From Flectonema sp. DT1601 (taxonomy: Eukaryota; Euglenozoa; Diplonemea; Diplonemida; Diplonemidae): DNA of 64,000 bases. A program made the translations under genes and the position numbers. The notes under the pieces are model-generated. The model had not been told where the DNA came from, searched no databases, and saw nothing but the letters and a program-made list of their open reading frames with translations. This document shows, in pieces, positions 32,247-43,600 of this stretch (within the stretch, counting starts at the first letter, position 1; each line of letters starts with the position of its first letter). The stretch is from positions 272,001-336,000 of the forward strand of contig OZ025840.1 in NCBI GenBank assembly GCA_964019425.1, read 5' to 3'.

Positions 32247-32326
32247 TCTGTATTGCACCAGAGTTAACTAAAATAAACATTAGTTATAATACAGTGACTA
32301 AAAGGTAATGTTAGTATAGGTAAACA
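32247..32326. repeat. Dispersed hairpin element, copy b
   Basis: Contains CTGTATT, a spacer, AATACAGTGACTAAAAGGT, AATGTTAGTATAGG and TAAACAC, matching copies at 28894-28980 and 45318-45385. CTGTATT and AATACAG form a 7-bp stem. It lies about 290 nt beyond the phosphodiesterase stop codon on the transcribed strand. Confidence 0.5.
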
Positions 32327-32611
32327 CTCTCTGCTGATGACGTAGATATTGGGGAAGGGGGGGCTTATTAAAACAGTAGTTTGGCTTCCCTCTCCCTCTC
32401 TCTCTCTCTCTTTCTCTGAACAAGATTCGTTACTTTTCGATCACTGACGTCAACTAATTACCAGCTTGTGAGGTAGGCAATGAGCTGCAGCTTTTCTCAT
32501 GAGGCGTCCTGTTGTGAAATTAATTGAAATCCGCTACTGGGGTTGGTAACTGTTTGAATATAAAAAAAAATAAAAAAAAGAAACATACCAACTTTTCAGT
32601 TCATTGAGATA

Positions 32612-35600
32612 CTACCAGCCTTCATTTTCTTGCCAAAATGATTTATTTATCTCTGTCATCTCCGTTATCATTGATAAGTCTGGAAGGAATTCAGCCTGTT
32701 GTTGTTATTGTTATTTTTAACTAGTCTCGCAATACAAAAAAAAAAAATCAAATCAAATCAAATCAAATCAAATATACATACCATGCACTCAAACAATGGA
32801 ACAACAATATAGTTCATAAATGCAGTTTGACCTTTTGACATGACAGTTGTATATCGGTCCATGAAAGGAGAAACAGGAAGACCCATAAGACGCTCTCGAT
32901 CGCCTTGCATAAAGAATTCATCGGCTATCTGATTACACCATAAGTGATATAGTTTCTGAGGCCGACCACAGTTTGAAATATCTGCGAGTTTCACAGCCAT
33001 GATTAACGATAAAATGACATCACTGCGGGTTGCCATCCGATGCGATACTTCAATCTTCTTTTTAAAACGACCTAAAATCTGAGCATGTAAACCCATATCA
33101 GTTCCCAATACCAATTCCACGATTGTCTCACGCAGTTCAGTTTTTTTCGCAGGAGGAAAATTCGCAAGTAAATCAAACGTCGAAAGCCTCATAAGCTCAA
33201 ATACTGATGATGCGTGGACATTCTCGTTAACCGATCGATCACACCAAAGCACCGATAAATAATTTTGAGTCTTTAAATGAAATGCATTGTTGATTCCAGG
33301 ATGATTATAGTCGTGAATAGCTGCTGATACTAGGGTACAAAAAATATCTTCATCAGATATTTTTATTTTATCAATCAAATGACCTTCACGCAACACATAG
33401 TGACTCACATGTAGTACGTCTGCTGCGTGCATACTGTTGTGATAAGGGTTCGGATGGTAACCTGCTTCAATCATGCTAAGCCAGTTTATAAGAATTTTTT
33501 CATTCAAATTAAGCCGATGCATGAGTCCATATTTATATAACAATGCGTACATGGTAATGAATAATGAGCCTCCAGCAGGTTGATTAACAAGACCATCATG
33601 GGTATAGGATCCTGACATCTCCTTTTGGAGTTGAAAAACATCAAAATTCCAATCATCTATCTCTGAAAGTAACGATCTGATTCTACCGGTTTTGGTCTCT
33701 CCGATTGTTTCGGATAAGGTTTTGAAATCTGATGTTGTATATGGTCGTATGCAGCTGTTGTACACCGCGTCAACTGGTTGGGTGTCATCTGGATCTTGAG
33801 CAGTTGTATAGATAGATTTAACGTACTTAAACAACTCCTTGTCTATAGATCTACACATTGGTACTTCACTAACTCCAACAGGCATTGGTGCTGCTAATGG
33901 ATTTCTCACACTTGGTACTATTTCTTCAAACTTCGTGTCACATCCGAGACTTTGTAATTTCTGTTCTAAAACTTTATACTGATCAACTCGTACGGTTCTT
34001 ATCTCTTTACTGTGAACGACACATTGTTTGCTTACTTCAAGCTCGTCTGTTAGCTGTTCCATTGTTGTCCGAAGTTCCTGGGCTTTGGTGTCAGCTTCTT
34101 CTATTTCTGCATCAAAGTCTTTATCTCTAGTAAATCCTTTGAATCGTAATGAAGAACAGAGACTTCTTAGAATGTACGGAGAAGGATCACTAAATGATGG
34201 AAGTGAACGTAAAGGAATAGACTTACCTCCTGATATTATTAATGAAATTCCTTCAGGTGTTGCTGTAGCTGTGAGGGATGAATTATTCATTTCATCGATG
34301 ATAACATCAAGAGCAGATATAGGACTGTCACTACCCATTTTCGCTAAGTCTTCCTCAGTCAAAGATGAGAAGTACAGTTGATCTTCGGATGCCGCAGCCA
34401 TAAATATACAATTCTGAGTCGCGTTCGGTTGCAGTGAAACAACTAGTTTCCTATCTTGAGTAGCAGAAAAGTATTTCCTTCTCTCTCGTAGGTTAGCGGA
34501 AAGCTCTGAAGGTTTCGCTGGAGGTCTGCTTGAGTTTAGTTGAGTTTCATGATGCTTTTTATTAATCTCTGAAAGGTCAATTAATCTACTGACACCAGGA
34601 ACAACAGACTTAACGCTATCTAAAAGAGGAAGTACGTAGATCTCAAACATTTCTATTTGACCGGTAGTAAAAGTCCGATCATGAGCATTCCGATAACTTA
34701 ACCAACTTGTATCCATAAATCTACTTGGTCTGTATCCATTATTGACTTCCCTATCACCTTGGGCATAGAATTCTTTTTGAACTCGCTGTAGTATGCTGAG
34801 ATAGTTATCAAGATCTTTCGCCCAAACAGTTGCAATATCAGCACACCTGCATACAAGAGCCATCGCCATTCGAACGTCGTCTTTGCGCATCCAATCAAAT
34901 AATGCTTGTTTTTCTTTAAAGTCGGTAAGTTTTTCTAAAATTGTTGTTGTCTTTGCATTTGGTCTAACGAACAATACTTCGATAACAATATCTCTTATCT
35001 CTTTCCGTATATCTACTTCGATTGGAAGCATAAAATTGAAATTTTCGTTCTCCAGAATCTCAAAAACGATTGTCATCCGCATTTGTTCTAATATAAACAG
35101 ATCGTTGTAGACGGTGGCTAGAGGATCTTTACTTTTAACGATATAACTGTTGTCAACTCCCGCATGTCCACAATCAACTATGCCAGATGCGAGGAACATC
35201 GCAAGAAGGTCTTCCTTTGAAAGCGGAACTTTTCCATCTTCGTGATTGTTATATTTTCCAAAACCAAAACTTTCAACGAAAAAGTGAGTCGCCATCATTA
35301 CTTCGCTACAACGTTTCGCATTGTGGAATGGATTATCACAACAAGATGTCTCGACAAACACCCAAAATTTACTGAAAGTTGTCTCTAATATATTAAAGTC
35401 TTCTATCAACCCATAATGGTTAAATATACTCCAAGCAACATTAAGTAGGCTGTAGTCTTTGCTTGATGTGTTCATCTCCCAAGTCCAGGATGTTACATCG
35501 AGTAACTTAGGACTCTGCGGTTCGATGTCTGATACGTCATATATTTTATCAAGTTCAGTTCTTCCAGACTCGATGACTCCGACTTTCATTTCCATTTGAG

Positions 35601-36378
35601 ACATTTTGAGTTCTAATGCGACAATCTCTGCTCGTATCGCTGTCGCTTCATCTTTTATGGGTATTAAACATTGTTCTAAGGATGTATTACCCTCACCATA
35701 TGATTGAACTAAGGATTCGTGAAGGTTTAATGCCGCTTCCTTCTTCTTCAGACGAATTTCGTCGTCTTCGCTTGCTTTGGTAGGAGCCTTACCAGATCGA
35801 AAGTATGAAATATAAGGGGATGCTATATGGTGAAATGTATGCCTCCATTCACTACCACAGGGTTGGAGATCAACTCCGAGTGTTGATATTTTCGGTTCTT
35901 TTGAAGACCGTAGAGTGAAGTCAATGTGAGATCCTTGAGTAGTAACTTTATAATCACCTTTAGTAACTGAGGCTACTAATGATCTCCAAAAGGTGGGTGT
36001 GGATAATTTTTCAACTTTCTTTTGCTTCAACTGTGTTACTTCAGCATCAGTCCACGTCGCTGCGTGTACTACACCATCGTCACTCCGACAGGCTACAGCG
36101 AGAAGCTTTTGTTGACCTGCTGAATGTGGTTCGTACATACTAACAGTGTAGCCTTTCATTTCCTTCATCACTGAGTTAGGGAAATACTTCTCTCTTCCGT
36201 TATTGATGTCTGGTAGTGTCACAAATTGTCGACCCTTCTCTGGTGTATTATTATCAGTTGTGCTATCTCCTTCTTTTACAGTGCTACCGGATTGGTGCGG
36301 CACTGCTGCGTTGAGCTTCGCAGGTTTGGCGGGAGAGGCTCCCGCTGTCGGCATAGGGGCTGACCCCCCGCATCCCAT
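32612..36378 (-). CDS. Tandem-domain cyclic-nucleotide phosphodiesterase (class I PDE)
   Basis: Two exons, 36378-32782 and 32695-32612, joined across an 86-bp intron (GTATGT...AACAG). The second exon supplies the expected PDE C-terminus (AEFLPDLSMITEMTE...NEGW). The protein starts MGCGGS, a likely N-myristoylation/palmitoylation signal for membrane attachment. It is two tandem copies of [about 110-150-residue beta head, coiled coil, PDE domain]; coiled coils lie near 215-270 and 755-815. The C-terminal PDE keeps YHNSMHAADV near 979, HDYNHPGINNAF near 1022, ADISNCGRP near 1136 and QGDRE, so it should hydrolyse cAMP and/or cGMP. The N-terminal copy has HNAKRCSEV and VDCGHAGVDN in place of the metal-binding motifs and is probably inactive or regulatory. 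An acceptor (ccttcaacag) lies 39 nt upstream of the ATG. Confidence 0.92.
32696..32781 (-). other. Phosphodiesterase intron with AAATC pentanucleotide repeat
   Basis: An 86-nt GT-AG intron in the phosphodiesterase gene. On the coding strand it runs GTATGTAT, about five TTTGA units, a T run, then AACAACAACAG. Removing it restores the frame into a typical PDE C-terminal exon, which is the main evidence for splicing in this window. The pentanucleotide repeat fills about a third of the intron. Confidence 0.85.
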
Positions 36379-38098
36379 TACACTTTCTCAACTAACAACT
36401 AACTCAGCTGTTGAAGGGGATAAAATAATTATAAAATTTTAAAGTATTTCAAATTAAATAATATGGATGAATGTGATGCATTGACACAAAAAGCAGAGTA
36501 GAAGAAACACTATAATTGCCTTGTTATTTCTTTTTTCTTTTTGTTTTTTTTTTTTTTTTTTTTTTTTCTTCCTTCGTACTATTTATGGTTTCGTTTTTTT
36601 TTTTTTTTTTTTTTTTTTTCATTTTTCGTTCTTTCGGTCAATTGTTTATGATCCTTGAAGCCGCCGGGGAAAACGAGAGGGGAAAAAAGAAAAAGAGGGG
36701 GGAAGAAAAGAAAATGAACGGAAACAAAAAAAGAAAGCGAATCAAAATTATTCTCAACAATAATACAATTACAATAGAATCACCTCAGAATGGTAGGAAA
36801 TATTCAAGGTAAACGACGGTATCGATAAATAAGAAGGAAATTTCTGGCAGTAAATAGTCTTTACGTCACGGCGTTTGCATAGCTCACTACCTAACTAACT
36901 ACCCGTAACGAAAAAAGACAAAAAAAAAATTCCGAAAAAAAAATGAAATGAAAAGGGGAACTTTGACACAAATCCCAGGAATTGTTTTTATACCAACTCC
37001 ACAGACACAACTAGGAATCTGTTCGCTAAACTAATTAGCTTTTGATTATGGAGGACTATTCCATTTATGGAAATAAAATATAAATAAATATAAAAAAAAA
37101 AAGAGAGAGAGAGAGAAAAATTAAAGTTCAAGAAAGCCAAGTGCACTACCGCCAATTGACCGCATGCCCTCAAAGTGTTACAACTCTCGTACAGTATCTC
37201 TTATTCAGACACGTATTTGATTGGAATAATTTACCTTATTAAGTAATAGTAGTTTTTTTTCTTTTTATTACTTCTTTTTCACATGATAAAAACCTAAAGC
37301 AGTGAACGCTTCGCTTTTACATTCAGAAAGAAATGAACTTACTCTCTTCAGAAAGAAAAGAAGAAAAAAAAAAACGATACGCATAAACCTACAGCTGGGA
37401 GGGAAAAAAAAAAAACTGGTTAACACATAGAAGGAGAGAAGGGGTTTTATTTTCACGTACTCGCAGGCATGGTTACTCGCATAAACATTCTCTTACTCCA
37501 TTCGTGTTGTTGGTGTTGTTGTTTTTTTTCCCCCGTCCTTTTTTTTTTTTTTTTTTCCCCCTTACGCCTGCGTCTCGACAGGCGACAATCATCCGGCGAC
37601 TTCGCTTTGGAACAGAAACAGTAAACAAATTATGACAAGAGTATTTTTAAAAAAAAATTAAAAAAAAAAAACACTGAGGGATGGAGGGATTCTGAGGGAG
37701 AGAGGAGATTCGTTCTCTCCCCCCTCCCACAAACACTTTCACTATTTTCTTTTTTTTAAAAAAAACAAAAAAACAGGGGAAAAAAAAACAAAAAAAAAAA
37801 AAAGGGAAAAAAAAACAAAGAAACAAGGTATAAGAAATGTGAACCCCCATCTGATGATGACGTCGGTTCAAAGGAGTTGAGCACTACTTGCGGCTAAATT
37901 AATATGATATTTCCAAACAATAAACTATCACATAACAAAAAGTTGCAAAATCACTGAAAATTCGTTTAATTTGGTGGAAATGCATATTCTCCTTTGTGTT
38001 TTTGATTTTTTATTTTTTTTTGGAAAAAAAAAAAATGGAAAAAAAAAAAAGTAAGAAAGAAAGGAGGAAGTAGAGATATGCCACAACTCCTACTCTGA
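36379..38098. other. Intergenic spacer
   Basis: AT-rich spacer with long T runs near 36540-36620 and A/T runs near 37080-37820. The short frames are homopolymer translations. Its right end should hold the 3' UTR of the gene ending at 38099, and its left end the leader of the phosphodiesterase gene. No other feature seen. Confidence 0.7.
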
Positions 38099-39459
38099 CT
38101 ACGGTTGTAGTAGTCCGGGTTCCGAGATGAACGGATCTATGTGAGAATCACGATTCTTTCCCCCAGAGGCTATTATATTATCAGCTAGAGTTATACCTTT
38201 CGTAAGTAGTTTTCTACGTATGCTACCCATAGTGTCAGGATCAAGTCTCCCTCTCCAAGTTGATAGTAGTTTCTTATACTTATCGTTGCTGAAATCCATG
38301 AACGTCGTCACCAAGTCTGGAAGCCTAACCTCCCACGTTGCTCTAATTTCAGGTGATTTAAACAGTTCTAAGTTCAACATACAATCGTATATATACCATG
38401 CTTTTAGTATTTCAACAGGGTCTTCGAGTCCTTTTAATGTTCTTGTCCAACCATCTTTCAAAGCAAAGTAGTCTTGTCCATGACGAGTTGCGTATTTGCG
38501 AACTTGATCAGCATCTCCCTTAGTAAAAGCACTGCATCCGTTCTTTATCCTTCGCTCTAAGAATTTGCGAAACTTTTGTGATGGCGGTACGACGTTGAAT
38601 GAAGGAATATTATAAAGATCAACTTCAGGGATTTCCTGTTTTTTTTTTTATTTAAATGGATGATGTTGGTTCTGATGATGAAAACACACGTAATCTAAAA
38701 CAAAGCAAATCAACTCATACCATCCTCCGTTTTCTCTTCTTTCGCTCCCTGTCAGTCTTACGAACATAAGGAGGTACCTTTACAATGCCGGTGGAAGTGT
38801 TGGTTACCTGTTTGTTACATTGAGTCGTAGGGAATTTGAAGTTTAATTATTTGAATATAAAAAACTCAAACTGAACATACGATTGCCTTTGGAAGGCCAC
38901 CTTCGACCTTCATTGGACCGACAGGGCCGGACAGAGATGCAGATGGGAAGCTTTGGACTTGATGATTCCTTACAGGTCGATTATAGGAAGGAGGGAGGTT
39001 GGTTGGCATTGTTGGAAGCGGACCAGTCTTACCACCTTCAACCTTGATGTGGGTAGTTGGGGTGATTAGATTTCCGAAACCTGCCGAAGGAATCGAAGAT
39101 GGAACTGAAGGAGCCATGAGATCGAAAAGACTCCCACTTTCCTTTAGAAGTTCCTGAGCAGTCTTAATTGGAGCTTGTCTTTGCATAGGAACAGCAGCAA
39201 CATCATCATCGCTGTCTTCAGTTGAAGATTCATCCAGGACTGCATCAGGATCTCTTTTTATCATTTTCTTTCCCTTCCTTTCATCTTCAGAGTCATCGTC
39301 GCCCATGTTTCCCCAGGCATCGAAATCAATAGCAGCTGCATTACTGGCACGCCCAGGTGCTGATAGCATGCTACCACCCATCACTGGCGGTGGGGTTGGA
39401 AGGCTACCGCCGTGCATAATCGCCTCCTCGTACGCGGGAGGTTGTTCTGACCATTCCAT
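38099..39459 (-). CDS. Three-exon protein with possible CID-like (CTD-interacting) domain
   Basis: Predicted exons are 39459-38881, 38807-38721 and 38635-38099, giving 400 residues. The introns are 73 bp (GTATGTTC...AAACAG) and 85 bp (GTATGAG...AACAG), both in phase 0. Residues 1-193 are acidic and disordered, with a PPAY motif at the start, and residues 208-222 include a basic RKTDRERKKRKRRM patch (possible nuclear signal). Exon 3 is helical; RKYATRHGQDYFALKDGW, AWYIYDCMLNL and KKLLSTWRGRLDP follow the hydrophobic and Trp pattern of RNA polymerase II CTD-interacting (CID/RPR) domains such as Rtt103. That match is by eye and weak. If right, the protein acts in 3'-end processing or termination. 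A T-rich acceptor (tatttag) lies just upstream of the ATG. Confidence 0.7.
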
Positions 39460-39796
39460 GGCCCTTTTGATAATCAGCCTGATACTAAATATATAAAAAA
39501 AAAATAAAAACGAAAAAGAAAAAGAAACAAATTCACTTTTTATCAAAATAAAAAAAAACGCCTTCGACGGTAATCAATTCTTTATTATCACCTGTAAAAG
39601 GTAATTGGTCATTTTTTATGATTTGACTACAGAGAAAGAAACTACCACATCGAGTGATACCAGCTGATCATTATGTATATAAAGCTGGTTAACTTCCTTA
39701 AAGAACATTCACAATACAAAGAATTGAATAGAAGATTAGTCGTAGACTAGACTATTGTAATTGTTAATTGCTGCTAACAACAGATTAATGCAGTAA

Positions 39797-40327
39797 TTAG
39801 TCCCAGTCATCATCGTTAGGAGCGAATAAGCCTCCTTTTGGAAGGCTTCTCACCTTCTTTGTAATGCGTTGTTGTTTTTTTGGAGCTTTTGTCACTTCCG
39901 CAGGTGCGACAGGTGCTGCTATTGGTGTTTTCTTTTTCAAAGATTTCTTCTTCGTAGGTTTTGCAGAAGGCTCTGCTTTGCGACGTTTAACAGTTGTCTT
40001 CAATGGAATGGGTTGCTGTGGTTCTGTCATATCGTTGTCTTCGAGACACGAGATTTCACTGCAGGTGGAATCCTCATCGTCTGGTGCGTAAGTTATCTTT
40101 CCTTTTTCTAACCCGCCAGCAATTCTCTTTTGCTTTTCAAAAAGCTGGAGGTTGGCACTCCCTAAAGAAGCCATTAGCCCCTGCAACTTCGAAGCTACTT
40201 CTTCTCCCAATTCAGCTTCTCCATCATCGTTTTCAGTCTTTTCATTTAGTACGGCATCTTCTTCTGGTTCGACATCCTTTTTTTTGCGTCTTACAACTCT
40301 TCGTATTACTCGTTTTCTTAGAACCAT
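39797..40327 (-). CDS. Lys-rich basic protein, 176 residues, unrecognised
   Basis: The start is at 40327 (MVLRKRVIRRVVRRKKKD) rather than the upstream 40357 ATG, because a strong acceptor (ttttttaaacag) falls between them, about 15 nt before 40327. Order: a very basic N-terminus; an acidic stretch; a short helical segment (ELGEEVASKLQGLMASLGS); another acidic stretch; a Lys/Pro/Ala-rich half (KRRKAEPSAKPTKKKSLKKK); and an acidic end (LFAPNDDDWD). The composition suggests a nuclear or nucleolar protein that binds nucleic acid. I recognise no family. It lies 337 nt upstream of the CID-like gene on the same strand. Confidence 0.7.
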   Translation of the reverse strand: MVLRKRVIRRVVRRKKKDVEPEEDAVLNEKTENDDGEAELGEEVASKLQGLMASLGSANLQLFEKQKRIAGGLEKGKITYAPDDEDSTCSEISCLEDNDMTEPQQPIPLKTTVKRRKAEPSAKPTKKKSLKKKTPIAAPVAPAEVTKAPKKQQRITKKVRSLPKGGLFAPNDDDWD

Positions 40328-40649
40328 TTGTCTCAGACTTGGCTGTTTAAAAAACAAAAGAAAAAAAAGGGGGAGAGAAAGAGGCTGTATTTTTCATCGT
40401 CAAAAAAATCAATAAAAAGTTATATCAACACAGTCGTACATGAGAACACTTTTTCCGTAAAAATTCCAACATTTTAGCCTTAAGTGACGGCACTCTGATC
40501 AGCAAACATAATATAAAGAGATAGCATAATTTGCTTGCTCTATGTCAATCTCGCATGTCAAGGCACCTAATTTGTGAGCTAACATCCAGTCAGTCAGTAT
40601 GGCGCTGCGAGAGAAGCTGTAAGAAACAACAAAGGCTGTAGTAGCCTTT

Positions 40650-43600
40650 CTATTTCTTTCCTCTGGAACTTTTTTGCTTTTTCGGTGGTAAAGGCGCTTC
40701 ACGTTTCAATTTCATCATACCTCTTCTGTGTTTGGACCATTGCAACCAATATTGTGCTCTGAGATCAGGGTTCATGAGGCCCCGTTCTTCAAGCTCATCA
40801 AATTCAACTCTTGTACGTGACCATGCAACACCTTGTAAGAATTTCCATATGTATGGATACTTATCAATATTTCTTATAATTGGTGCTTTCTGATCTTTAA
40901 ATATATTACAATTTACAGTTTCCCCTTCTTGCCCAAAGGTGTACATATCCGGAACGTTTTCAACAGGTAGCCGAGGTGTTTCATTTTGCCTGTTGTTTTA
41001 TTTTTTTTATTCCGTCAAACAGAAGAATTTAAAAAAAAACACATTAACTTTACACATACAAAAAAAGCTTCGGATGAGGTGCCATTCCATATCGATGCTG
41101 CATTTCTGCTTCCGTGAATTTCACATTTGGATCTCTGTGAGAGTCATCTGGAACCCACGGAAGTACTTGATGGTCTTCAGGCTCTCTTGGTTCAGTAACT
41201 GTGTTGTTATTTTAATTGTTATTTCAGATATCATAAATAAATTAATACACCGCCGCTGAACCATAAATCTCACACTGATAAAGCTCCGTGACCAGGTACT
41301 TGTGACCAGACCGGTGGTATGTACAGCGTTTTGAAGTATTTGTGAAGAAGTCTCGCACTGGATATGGGAACCTGCGAAGGTATTATTACCAACCAGGAGG
41401 GTTAGCAGTGCCCCTTTTAGAATCGTATCCAAACAGTACAACATCTCACACTGATAAAGCTCCGTGACCAGGTATTTGTGACCAGACCGGTGGTATGTAC
41501 AGCGTTTGTTATGATTTAGAGATCACATTACTCGGAAGGTGTTCCTTCCCTCTAACTCTCCTTCGAGACACTTCGTGGTCTGAAGCCTTCTGCTACAAGA
41601 GTTTAAATCTCACACTGATAAAGCTCCGTGACCAGGTATTTGTGACCAGACCGGTGGTATGTACAGCGTTTTGAAGTATTTGTGAAGAAGTCTCGCACTG
41701 GATATGGGAACCTGCGAAGGTATTATTACCAACCAGGAGGGTTAGCAGTGCCCCTTTTAGAATCGAATCCAAACAGTACAACATCTCACACTGATAAAGC
41801 TCCGTGACCAGGTATTTGTGACCAGACCGGTGGTATGTACAGCGTTTTGAAGTATTTGTGAAGAAGTCTCGCACTGGATATGGGAACCTGCGAAGGTATT
41901 ATTACCAACCAGGAGGGTTAGCAGTGCCCCTTTTAGAATCGTATCCAAACAGTACAGCATCTCACACTGATAAAGCTCCGTGACCAGGTATTTGTGACCA
42001 GACCGGTGGTATGTACAGCGTTTTGAAGTATTAGTGAGGAAGTCTCGCACTGGATATGGGAACCTACGAAGGTATTATTACCAACCAGGAGGGTTAGCAG
42101 TGCCCCTTTTAGAATCGTATCCAAACAGTACAGCATCTCACACTGATAAAGCTCCGTGACCAGGTATTTGTGACCAGACCGGTGGTATGTACAGCGTTTG
42201 TTATGATTTCGTTACGGGGAAGGTGCTCTCTCCCTCTAACTCTCCTTCGAGACCTCTCGTGGTCTGAAGCCTTCTGCTGCAAGAGTTTAAATCTCACACT
42301 GATAAAGCTCCGTGACCAGGTATTTGTGACCAGACCGGTGGTATGTACAGCGTTTTGAAGTATTAGTGAAGAAATCTCGCACTGGATATGGGAACCTGCG
42401 AAGGTATTATTACCAACCAGGAGGGTTAGCAGTGCCCCTTTTAGAATCGTATCCAAACAGTACAACATCTCACACTGATAAAGCTCCGTGACCAGGTATT
42501 TGTGACCAGACCGGTGGTATGTACAGCGTTTGTTATGATTTAGAGATCACATTACTCGGAAGGTGTTCCTTCCCTCTAACTCTCCTTCGAGACACTTCGT
42601 GGTCTGAAGCCTTCTGCTACAAGAGTTTAAATCTCACACTGATAAAGCTCCGTGACCAGGTATTTGTGACCAGACCGGTGGTATGTACAGCGTTTTGAAG
42701 TATTTGTGAAGAAGTCTCGCACTGGATATGGGAACCTGCGAAGGTATTATTACCAACCAGGAGGGTTAGCAGTGCCCCTTTTAGAATCGTATCCAAACAG
42801 TACAGCATCTCACACTGATAAAGCTCCGTGACCAGGTATTTGTGACCAGACCGGTGGTATGTACAGCGTTTGTTATGATTTCGTTACGGGGAAGGTGCTC
42901 TCTCCCTCTAACTCTCCTTCGAGACCTCTCGTGGTCTGAAGCCTTCTGCTGCAAGAGTTTAAATCTCACACTGATAAAGCTCCGTGACCAGGTATTTGTG
43001 ACCAGACCGGTGGTATGTACAGCGTTTGTTATGATTTCGTTACGGGGAAGGTGCTCTCTCCCTCTAACTCTCCTTCGAGACCTCTCGTGGTCTGAAGCCT
43101 TCTGCTGCAAGAGTTTAAATCTCACACTGATAAAGCTCCGTGACCAGGTATTTGTGACCAGACCGGTGGTATGTACAGCGTTTTGAAGTATTAGTGAAGA
43201 AATCTCGCACTGGATATGGGAACCTGCGAAGGTATTATTACCAACCAGGAGGGTTAGCAGTGCCCCTTTTAGAATCGTATCCAAACAGTACAACATCTCA
43301 CACTGATAAAGCTCCGTGACCAGGTATTTGTGACCAGACCGGTGGTATGTACAGCGTTTGTTATGATTTAGAGATCACATTACTCGGAAGGTGTTCCTTC
43401 CCTCTAACTCTCCTTCGAGACACTTCGTGGTCTGAAGCCTTCTGCTACAAGAGTTTAAATCTCACACTGATAAAGCTCCGTGACCAGGTATTTGTGACCA
43501 GACCGGTGGTATGTACAGCGTTTTGAAGTATTTGTGAAGAAGTCTCGCACTGGATATGGGAACCTGCGAAGGTATTATTACCAACCAGGAGGGTTAGCAG

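Larger units (their letters stand above)
27136..32611. other. 5.5-kb gene-poor spacer
   Basis: No supportable protein gene. A 66-codon minus-strand frame at 27226-27426 is less AT-rich than its surroundings but matches nothing I know. From 27486 to 28770 there is a four-unit tandem repeat (listed separately). Beyond it the sequence is homopolymer-rich, with ATT and CAA microsatellites, two copies of a short dispersed element (28894-28980 and 32247-32326), a GC-rich hairpin at 32122-32158 and a CT-rich tract near 32387-32417. Part of this must be the 3' UTR of the phosphodiesterase gene and the 5' leader of the giant surface gene. Confidence 0.65.
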
